Source of the DNA: Paractinoplanes pyxinae
GTDB taxonomy: Bacteria; Actinomycetota; Actinomycetes; Mycobacteriales; Micromonosporaceae
NCBI RefSeq assembly: GCF_026626335.1
Contig: NZ_JAPNTZ010000008.1
Coordinates: 62,001 to 126,000, forward strand
DNA length: 64,000 nt
Direction: 5' to 3'
Below the pieces are notes generated by a model that made no database searches, was not told the DNA's origin, and saw only the letters and a list, made by a program, of their open reading frames with translations. The position numbers and the translations under genes were made by a program. Positions 57,306 through 64,000 of this stretch are shown here, in pieces (position 1 is the first letter of the stretch; each line of letters opens with the position of its first letter).

Positions 57306-57378
57306 GAGCGGACGACGGGATTCGAACCCGCGACCCTCACCTTGGCAAGGTGATGCGCTACCAGCTGCGCTACGTCCG
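57306..57378 (-). tRNA. tRNA-Gly(GCC)
   Basis: A 73-nt cloverleaf on the minus strand. Acceptor GCGGACG/CGTCCGC, D arm with AGCGCAGCTGGTAGCGC, anticodon arm TCACC-TTGCCAA-GGTGA with anticodon GCC, T arm with GGTTCGAATCC. Discriminator base T; CCA is not encoded. Confidence 0.97.
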
Positions 57379-57481
57379 CGTTGGGAGAACCATACCGGAT
57401 CGGTCCCGAGTGACGTGCGACGCCCCACCCCAGTCGGCCGACGGATTGTCCGGCCCCGGCCCCGATGGCAGCATCGGCGGC

Positions 57482-59128
57482 GTGGTGATCTCAGCCTTCC
57501 CCGAACTCGGCGACCATCCCGAGGACCTGGCCCGCGCGGCCTTCCCGACGCTGGACGCGGCCCAGTTCGCGCGGGCCGCCGCCTACGGCCGTCCGGAAGA
57601 GATCGTCGAGGGCCGGCTCGTGTTCGACGTGGGCGACGACGACGCCGACATGCTGCTCGTCGAGTCGGGCGAGATCGAGGTCGGACTGGGCGACGCCACC
57701 GACGGGGCGGCCCTGCGAGCTCAGGCGGGGCAGTTCGTGGGCGAGATGAACTTGCTCACCGGGCAGGCCCGCATCCTGTCGGCCCGGGTGGTCACGTCGG
57801 GGCTGATCCACCGGGTGTCGGCCGAGCAGTTCCGGGTCCTGATGGCCAAGGACACCGAGCTCAGCGACCTGCTGCTGCGCTCGTTCCTGGCCCGCCGGGA
57901 GTTGCTCGTGTCGCGGGCCGGGCGCAACCTGGCCGTCATCGCGGACGAGGCCACCGGCGTCGGGCTGGCCCTGCGCACCTTCCTCACCCGGCAGGCGCTG
58001 CCGCACCGCTGGATCGAGCAGCACACTCCGGAGGGGCGGGCCGCGGCGGAGGCGGCCGGGCTCACCGAGGGTGACCTGCCGGCGGCCGTCCTGCCGCGGG
58101 CCACGGTGCGCAACGTCGAGCCGCGGGCGCTCAGCCACCGCCTCGGGCTCACCTACCGCCGTACGCCCAAGGGCGTGGCCGACCTGACCATCGTGGGCGC
58201 CGGACCGGCCGGGCTCGCCGCCGCCGTCTACGGCGCGTCCGAGGGGCTCGAGACGGTGCTGCTCGACTCGGTGGCGACGGGCGGGCAGGCGGCGGCCAGC
58301 TCCCGGATCGAGAACTACCTCGGCTTCCCGTTCGGGCTCAGCGGCGAGCAGCTGGCGGCGCGGGCGGTCGTGCAGTCGCTCAAGTTCGGCGCGCACCTGG
58401 CCAGCCCGTGCGCCGTGGTCGGCATGCGCCGCTCCGACGAGGGGCACGTACTCACGCTGGTCGACGGGGCCGAGGTGGTCACCCGGACCGTGCTGATCGC
58501 CACTGGGGCCTCGTACCGCGATCTGCCGCTCGACCGGTGGGCCGATTTCGTCGGCTCGGGCATCTACTACGCCGCGACCGGGCTGGAGGCGCGCGCTGTG
58601 GCCGGCCTGCCGGTGACGGTGGTCGGCGGCGCCAACTCGGCCGGCCAGGCGGCCCTCTATCTGGCCCAGCACGCGGGTGAGGTCACCTTGGCCGTACGCG
58701 GGGACGACCTGGGCAAAGGCATGTCGAACTACCTGGTCGAGCGGGTGCTGGCCGATCCCCGGATCACGGTGCGCACCTCGACCGAGGTGACCGGCCTGAC
58801 CGGCGGCCACCGCCTCGAAGAGATCACGCTGAATGCCGACCCGTGCGGGTGCTTCGGGCTGTTCTGCTTCATCGGGGCCACCCCGGCCACCGGCTGGCTG
58901 AGCGGCGTCGCCCTGGACGAGAGGGGGTTCGTGCCGACCGACGTGCAGCTCGGGGACCGGTGGACCGGGGTGGGGCGCGGGCCGCTGCCGTTCGAGAGCA
59001 GCGTGCCGGGGGTGTTCGCGGCGGGCGACGTGCGGCTGTCGTCGATGAAGCGGGTGGCCGCGGCGGTCGGCGAGGGGGCCAGCGCCGTGCGCTCGGTGCA
59101 CCAGGCGCTGGCGGCGGGCCCGAGTTGA
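57482..59128 (+). CDS. Cyclic-nucleotide-domain thioredoxin-reductase-like flavoprotein
   Basis: 548 residues from GTG 57482 (a GTG at 57485 is equally possible). Residues about 15-130 are a Crp-type cyclic-nucleotide-binding domain. From about 235, a thioredoxin-reductase-like flavoprotein follows with FAD motif G-A-G-P-A-G-L-A (239), NADPH motif G-G-A-N-S-A-G-Q-A (about 382) and F-A-A-G-D-V-R near the end. The usual TrxR C-x-x-C between the domains is absent; a different Cys cluster, P-C-G-C-F-G-L-F-C, lies near residue 455. The cyclic-nucleotide domain and the cyclase 0.3 kb away suggest allosteric control by cAMP. That is an inference. Confidence 0.88.
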   Translation: MVISAFPELGDHPEDLARAAFPTLDAAQFARAAAYGRPEEIVEGRLVFDVGDDDADMLLVESGEIEVGLGDATDGAALRAQAGQFVGEMNLLTGQARILSARVVTSGLIHRVSAEQFRVLMAKDTELSDLLLRSFLARRELLVSRAGRNLAVIADEATGVGLALRTFLTRQALPHRWIEQHTPEGRAAAEAAGLTEGDLPAAVLPRATVRNVEPRALSHRLGLTYRRTPKGVADLTIVGAGPAGLAAAVYGASEGLETVLLDSVATGGQAAASSRIENYLGFPFGLSGEQLAARAVVQSLKFGAHLASPCAVVGMRRSDEGHVLTLVDGAEVVTRTVLIATGASYRDLPLDRWADFVGSGIYYAATGLEARAVAGLPVTVVGGANSAGQAALYLAQHAGEVTLAVRGDDLGKGMSNYLVERVLADPRITVRTSTEVTGLTGGHRLEEITLNADPCGCFGLFCFIGATPATGWLSGVALDERGFVPTDVQLGDRWTGVGRGPLPFESSVPGVFAAGDVRLSSMKRVAAAVGEGASAVRSVHQALAAGPS

Positions 59129-59172
59129 TCTCTCGCCGTGCTGATGTGGCGGTCCGCGGGTAGGTTGGGCGG

Positions 59173-59493
59173 ATGCCCTTGGACGCCACCATCGTGCACG
59201 AGCCGGCCGACGCCGACGGCCTGGTCGTCGCCGCCCTGAGCGGGGAGCTCGACCTCGACCGCGCCGACGCCGTGCGCGACCAGCTCGCCGCCATCGCCGC
59301 CGACCCCGCCTGCCGCTACCTGCGCATCGACGTGGCCGGGCTCGACTTCATCGACTCGTACGGGCTGGGCGCGCTGGTCAGCGCCCGCAACAGCGCCGCC
59401 GCCAGCGGGGTCACCCTGACCCTGGCCGAGCCGTCACCCCCGGTCCGCAAGGCGATCGAGGTCACCGGCCTGGGCCACGTCTTCGGTCTCTAG
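59173..59493 (+). CDS. STAS-domain anti-sigma-factor antagonist
   Basis: 106 residues. L-S-G-E-L-D-L at strand 2 and I-D-V-A-G-L-D-F-I-D-S-Y-G-L-G-A-L around residues 55-70. The DSxG loop holding the phosphorylatable Ser of SpoIIAA-type proteins is present (Tyr replaces the second Ser). It should bind an anti-sigma kinase encoded elsewhere. No kinase or sigma gene nearby. Confidence 0.9.
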   Translation: MPLDATIVHEPADADGLVVAALSGELDLDRADAVRDQLAAIAADPACRYLRIDVAGLDFIDSYGLGALVSARNSAAASGVTLTLAEPSPPVRKAIEVTGLGHVFGL

Positions 59494-60212
59494 AAGGCCG
59501 TGGCGCCGATCCGGGCGCCGTCACGCGTGGTCAGCGAAGAGTCGTCGACCTTCGCCCCGAAGTAGCCGGCCGCCGCGTCCGGGATCACCGTCCGGGTGTC
59601 GCCCGTGGCCTCGAGGAAGCGCTGGACGAACGTGCTCATCGGCTGCACCTCGGGGCCGCCCAGGTTCACGATCCCGTTGAGCGGCGGCTGATCCACCAGC
59701 TCGGCCAGCAGGGCGGCCACATCGCCGGCGGCCACCGGCTGGAATGCCGCGGTGGTCACCCGTACCTCGTCGCCGCTCGTGCCCGCGTCCGCGATCATGC
59801 TCACGAACTCGTGGAACTGGGTCGCCCGCACGATCGTGTACGGCACGCCGCTCTCGATGATGATCCGCTCCTGGGCCACCTTGGCCCGCATGTAGCCGCT
59901 GTCCGGCATGGTCTCGGCGTTCACGATGGTCAGCGCCAGGTGGTGCCGCACTCCGGCCTGCTGCTCGGCCGCGGCCAGGTTGCGGGCCGATGTGCTGAAG
60001 AACGCCAGCACCTCGTCGTCGCCCCACGACGGCGCGTTGGTCACGTCGACCACGACGTCGGCGCCCCGGAACGCCTCGGCCAGCCCCTCCCCCGTGATCA
60101 CGTCGACGCCGGTCGACTTCGACACCGGCACCGCCTCGTGCCCACCGGCCGCGAGCAGCCCGACCAGCTTGCGCCCGATCAGGCCGCTCCCGCCGACGAC
60201 GACAACCTTCAT
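59490..60212 (-). CDS. NmrA-like NAD(P)-binding protein, partner of the RsrR-type regulator
   Basis: 240 residues from ATG 60212. Rossmann start V-V-V-G-G-S-G-L-I-G-R and an S-G-V-P-Y-T-I-V-R-A-T-Q-F-H-E-F segment place it in the NmrA/NAD(P)H-binding SDR group. In Streptomyces venezuelae the [2Fe-2S] regulator RsrR is likewise divergent from an NmrA-type gene. Tandem palindromes lie 24 bp upstream. Likely a redox or NAD(P)H-linked protein. Confidence 0.9.
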   Translation of the reverse strand: MKVVVVGGSGLIGRKLVGLLAAGGHEAVPVSKSTGVDVITGEGLAEAFRGADVVVDVTNAPSWGDDEVLAFFSTSARNLAAAEQQAGVRHHLALTIVNAETMPDSGYMRAKVAQERIIIESGVPYTIVRATQFHEFVSMIADAGTSGDEVRVTTAAFQPVAAGDVAALLAELVDQPPLNGIVNLGGPEVQPMSTFVQRFLEATGDTRTVIPDAAAGYFGAKVDDSSLTTRDGARIGATAF

Positions 60213-60236
60213 GACCCGCTCCTCGCGTTCGCAACT

Positions 60237-60280
60237 CGGACAACTGCTGTCCGGAACTCTACTCGGATGGTTCCTGTCCG
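60237..60280. promoter_or_regulatory. Tandem 17-bp palindromes, RsrR-type operators
   Basis: CGGACAACTGCTGTCCG (60237-60253) and CGGATGGTTCCTGTCCG (60264-60280), 27 bp start to start, between the divergent NmrA-like and Rrf2 genes. Read towards the NmrA-like gene the order is weak site then strong site, as in the copy at 16501-16544. Autoregulation by the adjacent Rrf2 protein is likely. Confidence 0.75.
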
Positions 60281-60299
60281 AGTCAAGTAGGCTGTGACC

Positions 60300-60773
60300 A
60301 TGAAGATGTCCGGCGGAGTCGAGTGGGCCCTGCACTGCGCGGTCGTGCTGAGCGCGGCCGAACGGCCGGTTCCCGCCGCCCGCCTGGCCGAACTGCACGA
60401 CGTCTCCGGCAGCTACCTGGCCAAGCAGTTGCAGGCGCTGTCCCGGGCCGGCCTGATCCGCTCCGCCCAGGGGCACGCCGGCGGCTACGAGCTGGCCCGC
60501 CCCGCCGCCGAGATCACCGTGCTCGACGTGGTCGAGGCGGTCGACGGCCCGCAGCCCGCCTTCACCTGCACCGAGATCCGGCAGCGGGGCCCGCTGGCCA
60601 CCCCGCCCGAGGAATGCCTGACGCCGTGCCCGATCGCGCGCGTGATGTCGGCCGCTGACCGTGCGTGGCGAGCCGCGCTGGGCGCGGTGACCATCGGTGA
60701 CCTCTCGCTCGAGGTCGCCCAGGGCAACGACGCGTTCGCCACATTGCGCGGCTGGCTCGCCCCAACTGCCTAG
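60300..60773 (+). CDS. rsrR: Rrf2-family [2Fe-2S] redox regulator, RsrR-like
   Basis: 157 residues from ATG 60300. Winged helix (about 10-70) with S-G-S-Y-L-A-K-Q-L-Q and a wing H-A-G-G-Y-E-L-A-R-P. Residues E8 and H12 match the unusual Glu and His cluster ligands described for Streptomyces RsrR; three Cys follow at 90, 106 and 110, of which two should complete the cluster from the partner subunit. Numbering favours this start over GTG 60294. It probably senses redox state through cluster reduction. Neighbour and operators support this. Confidence 0.88.
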   Translation: MKMSGGVEWALHCAVVLSAAERPVPAARLAELHDVSGSYLAKQLQALSRAGLIRSAQGHAGGYELARPAAEITVLDVVEAVDGPQPAFTCTEIRQRGPLATPPEECLTPCPIARVMSAADRAWRAALGAVTIGDLSLEVAQGNDAFATLRGWLAPTA

Positions 60774-60823
60774 TCAATGTGCAAGAAGCCGCGACAACTA
60801 GTCGTGCCGATTAGTCTCGCGAC

Positions 60824-61027
60824 ATGGAGAAGGTCGTTCTGATGGGCGCCGGCGAGATCCGCCGCAGGCTCGGCGTGAGCCGGCAACGCGTCCAGCAGAT
60901 CATCACCCGCAAGGACTTCCCCGACCCCTACCAGGAACTGGAGATGGGCAAGGTCTGGGACGCGCGGGACGTCGAGGTGTGGATCGCCGCCTACCGGCCG
61001 CGGCTCAACCCGGAGGACGGTCTCTAG
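60824..61027 (+). CDS. Small helix-turn-helix protein
   Basis: 67 residues. I-R-R-R-L-G-V-S-R-Q-R-V-Q-Q-I-I-T-R-K-D-F-P is a MerR/AlpA-type winged-helix start followed by W-D-A-R-D-V-E-V-W-I-A, as in excisionase-like and pocR-type actinobacterial proteins. Not next to an integrase. The 3' end overlaps the DUF5995 gene by 23 bp. A GCGACAACTAG word lies 23 bp upstream of its start and again upstream of the DUF5995 gene. Confidence 0.82.
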   Translation: MEKVVLMGAGEIRRRLGVSRQRVQQIITRKDFPDPYQELEMGKVWDARDVEVWIAAYRPRLNPEDGL

Positions 61028-61910
61028 TCAGCTTCCGCAGAAAGTCGCCGGTGCTCGTGACCAGCCGGTCGCCCGCGATGGCCCACTCGGCGACCAGCGA
61101 CGCCGCCCGATCCATCGTCCGGCGGGCCTGCTCGAAGTCCTCGGCGTCGTTGCGCAGCAGCCACAGCCGCCGGGCCTGATCCCAGGCGCGGGCCCGGGTG
61201 ACGGTGACCAGGATCCGCTGACTCCAGTCGTCGAGCGGCCCGACCAGCTCGTCCAGCTCCATCTGCCAGCGCGTCGAGAACCCCCGCCGCAGCGGCGGGA
61301 TCTCCTCATAGAAGATCTCGTTGACCAGCAGATAGTCGGGGTCGATCACGTCGTCGCCGGCCTCCGGGGCGCCCAGCTCGTTCCAGGTGCCGATCAGGGC
61401 CAGCGACAGGTCGTGGTTGATGTGCGCGTTGACACCCAGCATGGCCGCGGTCAACCGGCTCATCCGCACATCGCCGGCCCGCTTGAACAACACCTCCCAG
61501 ACGTCCGGAGTCTCCTCGTCGTCGTTGTTCCACAGCGTGAGCGCGTCGAAGTAACGCTTAGCGAACTCCACATCCAGCAGCTCGAGAAAATCGGGCGAGT
61601 TGACCCCACTGACCAACGCCGCCTCGACCCGCCGCGTGATCTTCAGGTAGAGCTCGTTGAACGCCGACACCCGGTTGGCGGCCCGGCTAGGCGGCAACTC
61701 GTCCAGAATGGCCTGCACAGTCACCAGCCGGCTGACCACCTCCCCGATGCCACCCGGATGCCCGTCCAGCGCCTCGGTCACCTTCTGCTGCAACGGACTC
61801 CAGCCCCGCCCGGCCGGAATGGCCAAACTCGACAACTCAAGCCGTTTGACGCGCAAAAGCTCAGCGCTGTCCCGCACCGAAGTCCGATCAAACCCCGTCA
61901 CGCCCGTCAT
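61005..61910 (-). CDS. DUF5995-family protein
   Basis: 301 residues, all helical. F-N-E-L-Y-L-K-I-T near residue 85, L-D-V-E-F-A-K-R-Y-F-D-A-L in the middle, and N-A-H-I-N-H-D-L-S-L-A-L near 160 with two His. This is the pattern of DUF5995, found next to lipid and secondary-metabolism genes; function unknown, the His pair suggests metal or catalytic use. Confidence 0.78.
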   Translation of the reverse strand: MTGVTGFDRTSVRDSAELLRVKRLELSSLAIPAGRGWSPLQQKVTEALDGHPGGIGEVVSRLVTVQAILDELPPSRAANRVSAFNELYLKITRRVEAALVSGVNSPDFLELLDVEFAKRYFDALTLWNNDDEETPDVWEVLFKRAGDVRMSRLTAAMLGVNAHINHDLSLALIGTWNELGAPEAGDDVIDPDYLLVNEIFYEEIPPLRRGFSTRWQMELDELVGPLDDWSQRILVTVTRARAWDQARRLWLLRNDAEDFEQARRTMDRAASLVAEWAIAGDRLVTSTGDFLRKLTRDRPPG

Positions 61911-62018
61911 GCAGGAAAGCTTCCTCAGGGTGGGGGCATATGGCTATCGCCCTGTCGGCAAAACGTCCCGTAATCCGGACAACGATGCGACAACTAGCGA
62001 CATCGTCAGAAAGCCTCG

Positions 62019-62213
62019 AAGATCAAGAGCAAGCTTTCGATGGCAATGTCGTAGGGACAGGTCAAGGGCGGAACTTCAAAGGCCATGTCGTAGCGGGGTG
62101 ATGGGATGGTCAAGGTCAGGGGCGGAACTTCAAAGGAGACGTCGTAGCGGGGTGACGGGATGGTCAAGGTCAAGGGCCGAGGTTCAAAGGCGATGTCGTA
62201 GCGGGGTGGTGGG
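62019..62213. repeat. Array of about 54-bp degenerate tandem units
   Basis: Units start at 62060, 62108 and 62162 (GGTCAAGG ... TTCAAAGG ... TGTCGTAGCGGGGTG), with a more decayed unit from about 62019. The periods are 48 and 54 bp; the shorter unit lacks one GTCAAG. A related sequence in inverted orientation lies at 63595-63675. The area from 61911 to here has no gene. Confidence 0.75.
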
Positions 62214-63608
62214 TGCAGACCGTCGCTCCCGCCGAGGGCGCGGGCGGGCTGAGCTGGCCGCTGGCGCGTCCAGAACGCTCATCCCACCCGCGCGACCTGC
62301 GTAAGTGGTTGCGCCCAAAACCAAAACCCACCTGTAGCGCCGCCCACGAGCGTCGCCGCCACCGCGCGCATCGCGACCAAACCACCCAGGCCACGTTCGA
62401 CACCGTGAGCTCATGCGAGCGTCCGCGCCCGAACCAACCGCTTCACCGCGGCCCGCCCGTTCATCCGGCCAGCCGCGGTGTAGGCCGAACTCCATCGTCA
62501 AGTCACCCTCGACCGGCCGAACCACCGCGATTTACCGGCCCGGCGGTGTTCCACCGGCAGCGCTATGCACCGCCGACCGGCACGGGCCCTCAACCGGCCC
62601 AACCGCCGCGGCCGCACCCCACCACCGCGTCCGCACCCACCGCCGTCGCCGCACCGCCACCGCGGCCTCACCCACCGCCGTAGCCGCACCACCTCCATGG
62701 CCGCACCCACCACCGCGGCCTCCCCCGCCGCCAGCGGCCTCACCACCGCCGTGGCCGCAGCCGCTGCCGTGGCCGAGCCCGCCGCCGTGGCCGACCCGGA
62801 TTTTCCGGGCACCACCTCGGTGCCGGCGCGTACCTCGAACGGGTGAATACGCCGGGCGCCAACTCGCCACGCGCAGCCAGCCGCGCATCGGTTCGGTCGG
62901 GCGTGCGGTCGGAGGGGACTGTGCGCGGTGCCCGGAGGGGCCGCGGGATACGCCGGGTGCCAGCTCGCCGCGCGTAGCCATCCGAGCGTCGGTTCGGTCG
63001 GGCGTGTGGTCGGAGCGGGACTGCTCGGTGCGCCGAGGGTCGCCGGAGACGCCACACGCCACCTCGCCACGCGCACCAGCCGCGCCTCGCGCCGGTCGGG
63101 CGCGTGGTCGGAACGGGACTGCTCGGTGCGCCGAGGGTCGCCGGACACGCCACAGGCCACCTCGCCACGCGCACCAGCCGCGCCTCGCGCCGGTCGGGCG
63201 TGCGGTCGGAGCGGGACTGTGCGCGGTGCCCCAACGGCCCGCCGGACACACCGCACGCCACCTCGCCACGCGCAGGCTGCCGCGCCTCGCGCCGGTCGGG
63301 CGTGCGGTCGGAGCGGGACTGTGCGCGGTGCCCAAAGGGCCCGCCGGACACGCCACACGCCACCTCGCCACGCGCAGGCTGCCGCGCCTCGCGCCGGTCG
63401 GGCGTGTGGCCAGAGCGACACTACCCTCGGTGCTTGGAGGGGCGGCGGGAGTTTGGGGATTGGCGTTGCGCTTGGCTTTTGGGCGCAACCACTTACGCAC
63501 GTCGCCGTGGTGGGGTGAGTGGTTTGGACGCGCCAGCGGCCAGCTCACCCCGCCGCGGCCCTCGGCGGGAGCGACGGTCTGTAACCCCCCACCCAGCTAC
63601 GACATCAA
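62192..63608. mobile_element. 1.4-kb element with about 130-bp inverted ends, no transposase
   Basis: Bases 62192-62320 and 63477-63608 are inverted repeats, roughly 85 % identical by eye. They include the shared words TTTTGGGCGCAACCACTTAC, ACGCGCCAGCGGCCAGCTCA, CCCTCGGCGGGAGCGACGG and CTACGACATC. Between them lie simple CCGCCG-rich sequence and six 100-bp repeats. Long open frames exist on both strands but encode only Arg/Pro/Ala-rich sequence without domains. It could be a non-autonomous mobile element or a recombinogenic palindrome. No target-site duplication is obvious because related units lie outside both ends. Confidence 0.6.
62863..63465. repeat. Six about 100-bp tandem repeats
   Basis: Units begin with CTCGCC(A/G)CGCG at 62863, 62964, 63063, 63161, 63262 and 63364: periods 101, 99, 98, 101 and 102 bp. 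Each contains GGTCGGGCGTG, GGACTG and a GCCGGA-type end. Variable lengths break any single reading frame, so the array is unlikely to be protein-coding. Confidence 0.8.
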
Positions 63609-63766
63609 GATCTTGACCTTGATGCCTTTGATCTTCGCCCACTATCTACGACCCGCCCCGCTACGACACACTTTCGGCTTGGTTGATTCGCTGCGCCGGT
63701 CGTTACTTTGTTGAGAAGTAGCGCACATGACTGTTCCTGGACACTTCTGTGCTGCAAGCTGCGCGC

Positions 63767-64000
63767 ATGGACCTTCGTAACGGGCTGCGGCCGCTCGGGA
63801 GCACCCCCGCCGAGTTCGAGCAGGACCTGCTGAGCAACCTTTACTACCGCCGCGGCACGACGGTGGAGTCGGCCAGCGCGCAGGACGCCTACGAGACTCT
63901 TGCCCTGACCGTGCGTGACCGGCTGGCCGCGCGCCGGGCCCGGACCGCCGCGGCCCACTACGAGAGCAACCCGCGCTGGGTCTACTACCTGTCGGCCGAG
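63767..64000 (+). CDS. glgP: Glycogen/alpha-glucan phosphorylase, N-terminal part (partial)
   Basis: The first 78 codons from ATG 63767, running off the window. F-E-Q-D-L-L-S-N-L-Y-Y-R-R-G near residue 17, an A-L-A-L-T-V-R-D-R-L helix and W-V-Y-Y-L-S-A-E at the window end match the start of GT35 glycogen phosphorylases (the next residues should be F-L-x-G-R). It releases glucose-1-phosphate from glycogen using a PLP cofactor. The 158 bp before it hold no gene and only the decayed end of the repeat region. Confidence 0.88.
   Translation, partial: MDLRNGLRPLGSTPAEFEQDLLSNLYYRRGTTVESASAQDAYETLALTVRDRLAARRARTAAAHYESNPRWVYYLSAE

Noticed and set aside
62863..63465. CRISPR-like regularity of the 100-bp repeats
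   Set aside because: Units are contiguous without unique spacers, too long, and no cas genes are present.
62413..63714. Long open frames on both strands (433, 338 and 307 codons) across the repeat region
   Set aside because: They translate to Arg/Pro/Ala low-complexity sequence, overlap each other, have no ribosome sites, and tandem repeat lengths shift the frame. I treat the area as non-coding repeats.

Overview
The window is high-GC actinobacterial DNA (about 70 % G+C by eye). Many genes start with GTG or overlap as ATGA. Several traits fit Micromonosporaceae, and Actinoplanes in particular: conservon (cvnA-D) genes, a Rieske NirD/NirB assimilation cluster with an NnaR-type regulator, a free-standing chemoreceptor, a Sec-secreted RTX-type repeat protein, and a striking excess of the hexamer CGTACG. 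The genus is an inference. There is no phage, plasmid or rRNA module; the only tRNA is tRNA-Gly(GCC) at 57306-57378.

Layout. 1-9.5 kb: end of an NAD(P)-binding protein, a lipoprotein, a DUF4386-RDD fusion, a GAF-GGDEF diguanylate cyclase, an NhaA-DsbA fusion antiporter and an MFS protein with a proline-rich tail. 9.5-16.5 kb: EVE-domain and DUF1772 proteins, a NarL-type two-component operon, a PLP decarboxylase and several gene wrecks. 16.5-19.5 kb: an AhpD-like gene followed by the most notable locus. That locus is a retron-type reverse transcriptase gene (17225-18451) directly preceded by a 169-nt region (17046-17214) that folds like an msr-msd RNA: a long a1/a2 stem, an AGC with an unpaired G at the stem end, and an msd-like hairpin. 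VOC and HAD genes follow in apparent operon. 19.5-26.9 kb: a TetR/SDR pair, a complete conservon with a glycine-betaine-type binding lipoprotein, and an orphan barstar. 26.9-35.5 kb: a seven-gene nitrate assimilation run, nnaR-cbiX-nasA-orf-nirB-nirD-narK, with a candidate GlnR box in front of nnaR. 35.5-47 kb: twin mini-proteins, an AurF-like oxygenase divergent from a TetR/DUF4873/Baeyer-Villiger monooxygenase/SDR/hydrolase operon, and assorted small enzymes. 47-57 kb: a GH3 glucosidase with its TetR, a TauE exporter, a chemoreceptor, an RTX protein, and an adenylate cyclase overlapping a Crp-type regulator. 57-62 kb: a cyclic-nucleotide-domain thioredoxin-reductase-like protein, a STAS protein, and an RsrR-type Rrf2 regulator divergent from its NmrA-like partner. 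62-63.7 kb: a non-coding composite repeat with about 130-bp inverted ends. The window ends inside a glycogen phosphorylase gene.

Connections. The tandem 17-bp palindromes between the RsrR-like gene and its NmrA partner (60237-60280) recur with the same 27-bp spacing in front of the AhpD-like gene 44 kb away (16501-16544), so one redox sensor probably controls both. NarK, NasA, NirBD and the siroheme chelatase form one nitrate-to-ammonium pathway. The cyclase, the Crp protein and the nearby cyclic-nucleotide-domain oxidoreductase suggest a local cAMP circuit.
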